From positions 1 through 10,681 of the forward strand of contig CAYZXK010000141.1 of assembly GCA_964482395.1 (NCBI GenBank): 10,681 bases of DNA, read 5' to 3'. The notes beneath the pieces are model-generated. The model did no database searches. It was given only the letters and a program-made list of their open reading frames with translations, and was not told the DNA's origin. The DNA is from CAYZXK01 sp964482395. GTDB lineage: Bacteria; Planctomycetota; Phycisphaerae; UBA1845; Fen-1342. Position 1 is the stretch's first letter. Each line of letters begins with the position of its first letter. Both the position numbers and the translations under genes were made by a program. Shown here one piece after another: positions 6,154-10,681 of this stretch.

Positions 6154-6182
6154 TTGACGGTCGGGCGGCGCGGCCCTATCGT
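6154..6182 (+). promoter_or_regulatory. candidate promoter for the STAS gene
   Basis: TTGACG (6154-6159), a 17-base spacer, then TATCGT (6177-6182): five and four of six consensus matches with ideal spacing. It begins six bases after the HNH stop codon and would give a leader of about 50 bases, suggesting the STAS gene can be transcribed independently. Confidence 0.4.
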
Positions 6183-6238
6183 CACCGGCCACATAGCGGT
6201 AACCGACGCGGTTTCACCACCCAGGTCAGGACTGGCGT

Positions 6239-6577
6239 ATGTCCGTGCAACAATGGTCCGAAACAGTGCTCCTGGGCGAGCTGGGAGACGATCCCCAGTT
6301 CACCGACGACCTGAGCGCCATCATCGAGCAGTGCACCCGGGACACTCACCAGGACGTGCTGCTGAATCTCAGCGGCGTAAGCTACCTCAACTCGTCGAAT
6401 ATCGCTCAGCTTCTGAAGCTGCGGAAACTGGTTACCGTCACTAACCAGAGGCGGCTGAAGCTGGCCGGCGTCACCACCCAGGTTTGGGGGGTCTTCCTGG
6501 TCACCGGCCTGGACCGGATCTTCGATTTCGTCGACGATGTGCCCAGCGGCCTGGCCAGCCTGCAAATGGGCGCCTGA
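6239..6577 (+). CDS. STAS-domain protein, anti-sigma factor antagonist type
   Basis: The 112-residue protein is a single STAS domain similar to SpoIIAA/RsbV. VLLNLSGVSYLNSSNIAQLLKL (40-61) is the central strand, loop and helix; Ser52 in NSS occupies the site phosphorylated by anti-sigma kinases in this family, with Asn51 in place of the usual Asp. RRLKLAGV (71-78) and a helix ending in FDFVDDV (95-101) complete the fold. Such proteins bind an HPK-like anti-sigma kinase and free its sigma factor, or serve in related partner-switch signalling. No kinase, phosphatase or sigma factor gene lies in the window, so the partners are elsewhere. AGGA seven bases before the ATG supports the start. The kinase-like gene at 3989-4774 is a different fold from anti-sigma kinases and should not be assumed to be the partner. 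Confidence 0.88.
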   Translation: MSVQQWSETVLLGELGDDPQFTDDLSAIIEQCTRDTHQDVLLNLSGVSYLNSSNIAQLLKLRKLVTVTNQRRLKLAGVTTQVWGVFLVTGLDRIFDFVDDVPSGLASLQMGA

Positions 6578-6604
6578 ACCAACCGCAGCGACCCGGCTGA
6601 TTCC

Positions 6605-6658
6605 GTCGCCCCCGGCGCAGACCCGCCGCCAGCGCTGCCCACCCGCAGCGCCGGCGAC
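6605..6658. terminator. GC-rich dyad between convergent STAS and protease genes
   Basis: GTCGCC-CCC-GGCGC (6605-6618) pairs with GCGCCGGCGAC (6648-6658) through 11 base pairs with a three-base CCC bulge. It lies between the stop codons at 6577 (+) and 6687 (-), and the inner loop includes a small palindrome, CAGCGCTG. There is no T-tract on either side. Position and stability suggest a bidirectional terminator or 3'-end stabiliser. Confidence 0.45.
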
Positions 6659-6686
6659 TTGTGATAAAGCTAGGCTAGGTTCTGTC

Positions 6687-9600
6687 TCAGCGCCGCTCCA
6701 ACTTGCGACGCAGGCTGAGCTTCATGCATCCCAGCCCCAGCAGAGTTAGCGGCACCGCGCCCAGCAGACCAGCACCGCAGGGACCCGCTCCGCACGGGGT
6801 TGTGGGAGTCACGCGGCAGGCATCGCACGACCCCTCGGGGCCCAGGTAGGAGCCGCCGGCTGCCTGACACGCCGCCTCGGTCATCACATCGCACGAGCCG
6901 TCCGGCAGGCAGCACGGTCCGGTCTCAACCGGGGGCGGGCACGGGTTAGGCGAGCAACCGGTCCCGTTGCCCTGGTAGGTGCCGCCGGCCGCGGTGCATT
7001 GAGCCTCGGTGCTGACCGTGCATGAGCCGTCGGCGGCGCAGCAGGCTCCGGTGGTCGGCTGCGGGCAGGGGTTGGGCGAGCAGCTTGTCCCATCGCCCTG
7101 GTAGGTGCCGCCGGCCGCAGTGCACTGGTCCTCGGTCCGAACGCTGCATGATCCGTCGCCGGCACAGCACGCGCCAGTTACCTCTTCTACCCGGGTGGTG
7201 AAGGACCAGACCGGGCCCGGGGCCGTCCCGGCGTCATTCTTGGCCACCACACGCCAGTAGTAGGTGGTGCCCGCGGTCAGAGCCACCGGGCCCCAAGAGC
7301 TTTCCGGCGTGCTGCCCTGGAAGGGCAGCTCGGCCAGGACCGGACTGGTTCCCAGAAACACCTGGTAGATAGTGGCCCGGGCGCTATCCGCCCAGTCGAG
7401 CGTCACGTTAAGCGCTACGCCGGTGGCCCCATTGGCCGGCACTGGTCCGGTGGGCGCCTCCGGGGGTTGCAGGGGTTCGGCCTGGGTGGTGAACCACCAG
7501 ATCGGGCCCGTCAACGTTTCCGCTGGGGTATGGGCGACGATTCGCCAATAGTACCGGGTGCTGTATTGCAGCCTGCCCGGCGTCCAGGTTGTCGCTCCGA
7601 CGCTGCCGACCAGCGGCGGAGGCGAGGTGGTCCCGAAGTGGACATCGTACAGCACTGCGTTGGGCAGCGTTCCCCAACGCAAGTCGGTTTCGACGGACAC
7701 ATCCACAGCCCGATGGACCGGATAGGGGCTGCTCGGCTGGCAGGCGTCGCCAATACCGTCGGCATCGCTATCCGTCTGGTCGGCATTGCTTATCTGCGGG
7801 CAGTTGTCCACGTCTCCGCAGACGCCGTCGTTGTCGGCGTCGTTGTTCGGGTCGAGCAAACAGCCGTCGCAGCCATCGCCCACTCCGTCGCCGTCCCGAT
7901 CTTTCTGATCCGGATTAACTTGGCCCGGACAGTTGTCGGAACTGTCGCACACGCCGTCGCCATCGGCGTCGTTCTTGGGATCGTTCGGGCAGGCATCGCA
8001 GGCGTCGCCCAGCCCGTCACTGTCCGCGTCGGCCTGCCCCGGGTTGAACTTGTTGGGGCAGTTGTCCAGGTTGCCGCAGACTCCGTCGGCGTCGGCATCA
8101 TTCTGCGGATCGAGCACGCAGGTGTCGCAAGCGTCGCCTATGCCGTCCCCATCGGTGTCCGCCTGGTCCGGATTGGCGACGTTGGGGCAGTTATCGACAT
8201 CGCCGCACAGGCCGTCGAAGTCGGCGTCGTTGGCCGGATCATTCCGGCACGGGTCGCAGGCATCGCCCAGCCCATCCCCGTCGGAGTCGATCTGGGTCGG
8301 GTTGGCGACGTTGGGGCAGTTATCGTTGGGGTCGGGCACGCCGTCGTTGTCGTCGTCGGTGTCGCACGCGTTGCCCGTTCCGTCGCCGTCGGTGTCCGCC
8401 TGATCCGGGTTGCTGACCAGCGGGCAGTTGTCGCAGACGTTGCCCACTCCATCGCCATCAGTGTCGGCCTGGTCGGCATTTTTCTTGGTGGGGCAATTGT
8501 CGCAGGCATCGCCTAGGCCGTCCCGGTCGGTGTCGGTCTGCGAGAAGTTGACGACCGTGGGGCAGTTGTCGCAGACGTCTCCGACGAAGTCGCCGTCGGT
8601 GTCCTTTTGGTCCGGGTTAACCGTCGTCGGACAGTTATCGGCACTGTCCGGCACGCCGTCCTTGTCCGTATCCACGTCGTTTACCACCACCACCACGGTG
8701 GCGGTGCCGGTGGCCCCGGTTTCCGGGTTGGTGGCCGTCAGAGTGATGGTCACGCCGCTGGGGAAGGGCACGTAGTAAATGTGGTCGATGACCGTACCGG
8801 TGCCAGTCCCGCCGTCGCCGAAGTCCCACGCATACTGGAGTTCCGGGTTGACGAAGCCGTACTCGTCGCGCGACTGCGAAGCGTCGAACCTCACGCGGAG
8901 CGGAACCTCGCGGCCGGGGTTGACCGCGTCGTCGGGATAGCTCACCTCGATCAGCGGCAGCAGCGTCAGGATGAGCTCGCCGTGGAGGAACTCCACCGGC
9001 AAACTGTAGGCGGTCATGCCGGTGGTGATGAACTGGAAGCGGTCGGGCTTCTGGGAGAGCCGACCGGCCGAGAAGCTGTGTACGCGGTACTGGAGCCCAC
9101 CTTGGCCGTTGGTGTTGCCGGGATCGGCATCCGCTGAGAGGATCAGCTTGGTCGGCGAAGGCACCGCCTCGATTCGGTAGAAGCCCGGATTGGCTCCGGT
9201 GCCGCCGACGATCCGAACCATGTCGAACCGCTTGAAGGTGGCGGCGTTGAACGACGCGGCCGGGTCGGTCAGTTGATATCTGCCGCCGGTGGCCGGACCG
9301 ACGTTGGCGTTGGGGCCGGCCTGGGTGATCGCGTCCGAGACGATGCGGAAGGAGATCTCCGCGCCGTCGGAGGTATATAGCTGGCCGGTCTGAGCCAGAC
9401 CGCTCTGCACGCCCGACAAAGTGCCTTCCACCAGCCAGAGTTCCTGGCCGGGGTTGGTGTCATTGACGCAGGTGACGGTCCAGTTCTCATACTTGGAGTT
9501 GAGGATGTTCACGTCGACCGTGACGCCTCCGCCCAGATCCGCGAAGTGTCCACGGCCATGCGAGGCCGAGTCCGCCCGCGGCTCCGAGTAGAACGGGTCG

Positions 9601-10681
9601 GTGATTCCGTCGTGGCCGGGACCCGGCACGAGTCGAGCATAGAAGTAGTAGCGCCCATCGCCCGGCAGGCTGCTCAGCGGGACGTCGTAGGTCATCTGGA
9701 CCACGCCCGGCCCGCCGCCCGGAGCGTCGTATTTCAGGAATGATCCGACCGATTGCCCGTCATACCCGGCGTCATCCTGGTCGTAGTAGAGCTCGATAAT
9801 CGTGCCGCCGTGGAAGTCGAAGGCCTCGAACCCCAGTCGGAAGTCCCCGTTGACCACTTGGTAGCCCGGCGGGCGGTCGAACCGCAGCGACGGGACCTCC
9901 CGGGGCTCCCACAGGAAGGTCACCAACGAGTACTTGGGGTACTCCAGGATGTCCTGGATGGCCAGGCCGCTGGGCATCTGGCCGTACCAGTTCGAGCTGG
10001 GGTTGGTCATGTACGACCAGCCGTACCCGTGGGCTTCCTTCTGAGCTTCGAAATTGCCGGAAAGCCCGGGGAACGGGTCGCCCGGGTCGCCGTCATTCTC
10101 GGCGTTTTCGAGCTGGTGGAAACCGTCGGCCTGGACGATGACCCAGGTGAAATGGGTGCCGATGCTCTGAAGCAGCGGGAAGCTTTCCAGGTTGCCGGGG
10201 CTGCTGGGCATGGCCCACCAGTTGTCCCAGTCGGTATGCATCACCAGCACGCCTTCCCCGGGCAAATACTTGGAAAAGTTGATGGTACGGGGGTTTTGCG
10301 GCCCCGGCTGGGTGACTCGCCAGAAGTAGAACCTCTCGCGTCGGACGTTGGGGTTCTCGAAGTACAGGGCCGCGTCCGAGGAGTAGAAAGCATAATCGGG
10401 CAACCTGATCTGCTGGGCGACCGAGGGAGTGAGGACTTCCCGCAGATCGGTGACCTCGATCCAGGGCGCGTGCTCGGTTCCCAGACGCGCCACGCCGGTG
10501 CCCAGCTCCTTCAGCGGCGGGCTGGGGTGCCCCGCCCCGCCGGCCATGATGTCCCAGGCCGCCACCGGCTTGTTCTCGAAGCCCCCGAAGTACACGTCAT
10601 AGTCGTAGAGGTCGGGATAGTTCTCCCACACGTGCAGCCACTCGTGCGCGAGCATCACCTTGTGCCAGGCTGTGGCTGGTC
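6687..10681 (-). CDS. large secreted M6-like metalloprotease with PKD, TSP3, Fn3-like and Cys-rich repeats (5' end beyond the window)
   Basis: The frame is open through the right edge, so only the C-terminal 1330 residues are visible; numbering here starts at the GTG codon at 10658. HEWLH (5-9) is the zinc motif, followed by PDLYD (15-19) and WDIMAGG (35-41). GVLVMHTDWD (136-145) and VQADGFHQLENAENDGDPGD (175-194) match the immune-inhibitor-A (M6) peptidase pattern. A beta-rich region of unknown family follows (about 255-570). Next are a PKD domain (571-660, YAWDFGDGG), 15 thrombospondin type 3 calcium loops (663-973), two Fn3-like modules (977-1058 and 1066-1157, each with YYWR and FTT), three Cys-rich repeats (1161-1282) and a hydrophobic tail with a basic end (1288-1323). 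The protein is expected to be exported and held at the cell surface, degrading protein outside the cell. The signal peptide lies outside the window. An annotated start at 10658 would be an edge artefact. Confidence 0.9.
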   Translation of the reverse strand, partial: PATAWHKVMLAHEWLHVWENYPDLYDYDVYFGGFENKPVAAWDIMAGGAGHPSPPLKELGTGVARLGTEHAPWIEVTDLREVLTPSVAQQIRLPDYAFYSSDAALYFENPNVRRERFYFWRVTQPGPQNPRTINFSKYLPGEGVLVMHTDWDNWWAMPSSPGNLESFPLLQSIGTHFTWVIVQADGFHQLENAENDGDPGDPFPGLSGNFEAQKEAHGYGWSYMTNPSSNWYGQMPSGLAIQDILEYPKYSLVTFLWEPREVPSLRFDRPPGYQVVNGDFRLGFEAFDFHGGTIIELYYDQDDAGYDGQSVGSFLKYDAPGGGPGVVQMTYDVPLSSLPGDGRYYFYARLVPGPGHDGITDPFYSEPRADSASHGRGHFADLGGGVTVDVNILNSKYENWTVTCVNDTNPGQELWLVEGTLSGVQSGLAQTGQLYTSDGAEISFRIVSDAITQAGPNANVGPATGGRYQLTDPAASFNAATFKRFDMVRIVGGTGANPGFYRIEAVPSPTKLILSADADPGNTNGQGGLQYRVHSFSAGRLSQKPDRFQFITTGMTAYSLPVEFLHGELILTLLPLIEVSYPDDAVNPGREVPLRVRFDASQSRDEYGFVNPELQYAWDFGDGGTGTGTVIDHIYYVPFPSGVTITLTATNPETGATGTATVVVVVNDVDTDKDGVPDSADNCPTTVNPDQKDTDGDFVGDVCDNCPTVVNFSQTDTDRDGLGDACDNCPTKKNADQADTDGDGVGNVCDNCPLVSNPDQADTDGDGTGNACDTDDDNDGVPDPNDNCPNVANPTQIDSDGDGLGDACDPCRNDPANDADFDGLCGDVDNCPNVANPDQADTDGDGIGDACDTCVLDPQNDADADGVCGNLDNCPNKFNPGQADADSDGLGDACDACPNDPKNDADGDGVCDSSDNCPGQVNPDQKDRDGDGVGDGCDGCLLDPNNDADNDGVCGDVDNCPQISNADQTDSDADGIGDACQPSSPYPVHRAVDVSVETDLRWGTLPNAVLYDVHFGTTSPPPLVGSVGATTWTPGRLQYSTRYYWRIVAHTPAETLTGPIWWFTTQAEPLQPPEAPTGPVPANGATGVALNVTLDWADSARATIYQVFLGTSPVLAELPFQGSTPESSWGPVALTAGTTYYWRVVAKNDAGTAPGPVWSFTTRVEEVTGACCAGDGSCSVRTEDQCTAAGGTYQGDGTSCSPNPCPQPTTGACCAADGSCTVSTEAQCTAAGGTYQGNGTGCSPNPCPPPVETGPCCLPDGSCDVMTEAACQAAGGSYLGPEGSCDACRVTPTTPCGAGPCGAGLLGAVPLTLLGLGCMKLSLRRKLERR
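6690..6797 (-). other. C-terminal Cys-Gly/hydrophobic/basic tail, possible sorting or anchoring signal
   Basis: The last 36 residues contain CGAG twice (1289-1292 and 1294-1297), a hydrophobic segment LLGAVPLTLLGLGCM (1298-1312) and a basic end KLSLRRKLERR. This three-part layout (short motif, membrane segment, arginine cluster) is that of C-terminal sorting tags such as PEP-CTERM and MYXO-CTERM. It does not carry the PEP motif; a Cys-Gly-centred tag is inferred. Confidence 0.6.
6813..7178 (-). repeat. three tandem Cys-rich GACC-type repeats
   Basis: Units start at residues 1161, 1203 and 1246 of the protease (DNA 7178-7053, 7052-6924, 6923-6813). Each has TG(A/P)CC, DGSC, a following Cys after a TE(D/A) turn, AAGG(T/S)Y, and a last pair of cysteines. 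The first two are nearly identical in protein and DNA; the third is divergent and shorter. The repeat type is familiar from large exported proteins of planctomycetes and related bacteria; its binding function is not known to me. Confidence 0.85.
7740..8672 (-). repeat. thrombospondin type 3 calcium-binding repeat region
   Basis: Fifteen Asp-rich loops of the type DxDxDGxxD fill about 311 residues of the surface protease. The spacing of successive DNCP motifs is 23, 23, 23 and 36 residues in the first part, matching the short and long TSP3 units of eukaryotic thrombospondins, then 43 residues in the second part. The domain should bind many calcium ions and form a stiff stalk between the PKD domain and the Fn3-like modules. 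Confidence 0.9.
7743..8258 (-). repeat. four 129-base (43-residue) higher-order repeats within the TSP3 region
   Basis: Units begin at Cys801, Cys844, Cys887 and Cys930 (numbering from 10658), exactly 43 residues apart. Each follows the scheme CDxC, DPxNDADxDG(V/L)C, DNCP, NxxQ, then a DxDxDGxGD loop. Each unit has four cysteines, two more than the ordinary 23-residue unit, so extra disulfide bonds are likely. Equal length suggests tandem duplication followed by divergence. Confidence 0.85.

Noticed and set aside
3989..6577. The kinase-like protein as the anti-sigma kinase partner of the STAS protein
   Set aside because: Anti-sigma kinases have the HPK/GHKL fold, whereas this protein has protein-kinase-fold motifs, and the genes are divergent and 1.5 kb apart.
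7467..8516. A 349-codon open frame on the + strand inside the protease gene
   Set aside because: It is antisense to the TSP3 repeats; its periodic Val/Ala/Gly-rich sequence simply mirrors the repeating Asp/Gly/Cys codons. The minus-strand frame has clear domains.

Overview
The window is GC-rich bacterial chromosome. Its gene content suggests a planctomycete, perhaps a relative of Phycisphaerae. That is an inference from family knowledge: a very large secreted protein combines a peptidase domain, calcium-binding thrombospondin type 3 repeats, GACC-type cysteine repeats and a Cys-Gly/hydrophobic/Arg C-terminal tail, and it lies near a small stand-alone HNH protein. No rRNA, tRNA, CRISPR array, transposase or phage gene was seen.

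Layout, left to right. Positions 1-366 hold one weak candidate for a small membrane protein. Positions 367-2454 (+) encode a two-ATPase ABC-F protein that acts on the ribosome rather than in transport. A GC-rich dyad separates it from a convergent leftward set: a class I SAM-dependent methyltransferase (2532-3227), a small exported protein with an NGN/GDNN beta-repeat core and a Pro/Ala-rich tail (3346-3867), and a divergent protein-kinase-fold enzyme (3989-4774). The gaps between these three are about 120 bases, so they need not be one operon. A gene-poor stretch of about 740 bases (4775-5518) holds a strong hairpin, a near-consensus leftward promoter, a T-rich terminator-like element and a pair of imperfect direct repeats. 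Rightward from there come an HNH-family protein (5519-6148) and a single-domain STAS protein (6239-6577). A second GC-rich dyad separates these from a leftward gene (6687 to the right edge) for the C-terminal 1330 residues of an M6-like metalloprotease with PKD, TSP3, Fn3-like and Cys-rich domains.

The genes do not form an obvious pathway; they look like separate housekeeping, regulatory and cell-surface units. I see no convincing new multi-gene system. The items most worth checking are the repeat architecture and C-terminal tail of the surface protease, its altered zinc motif, the low-complexity insert in the second ATPase domain of the ABC-F protein, the unusual catalytic loop of the kinase-like protein, and the structured 4775-5518 intergenic region, which might encode a small RNA.
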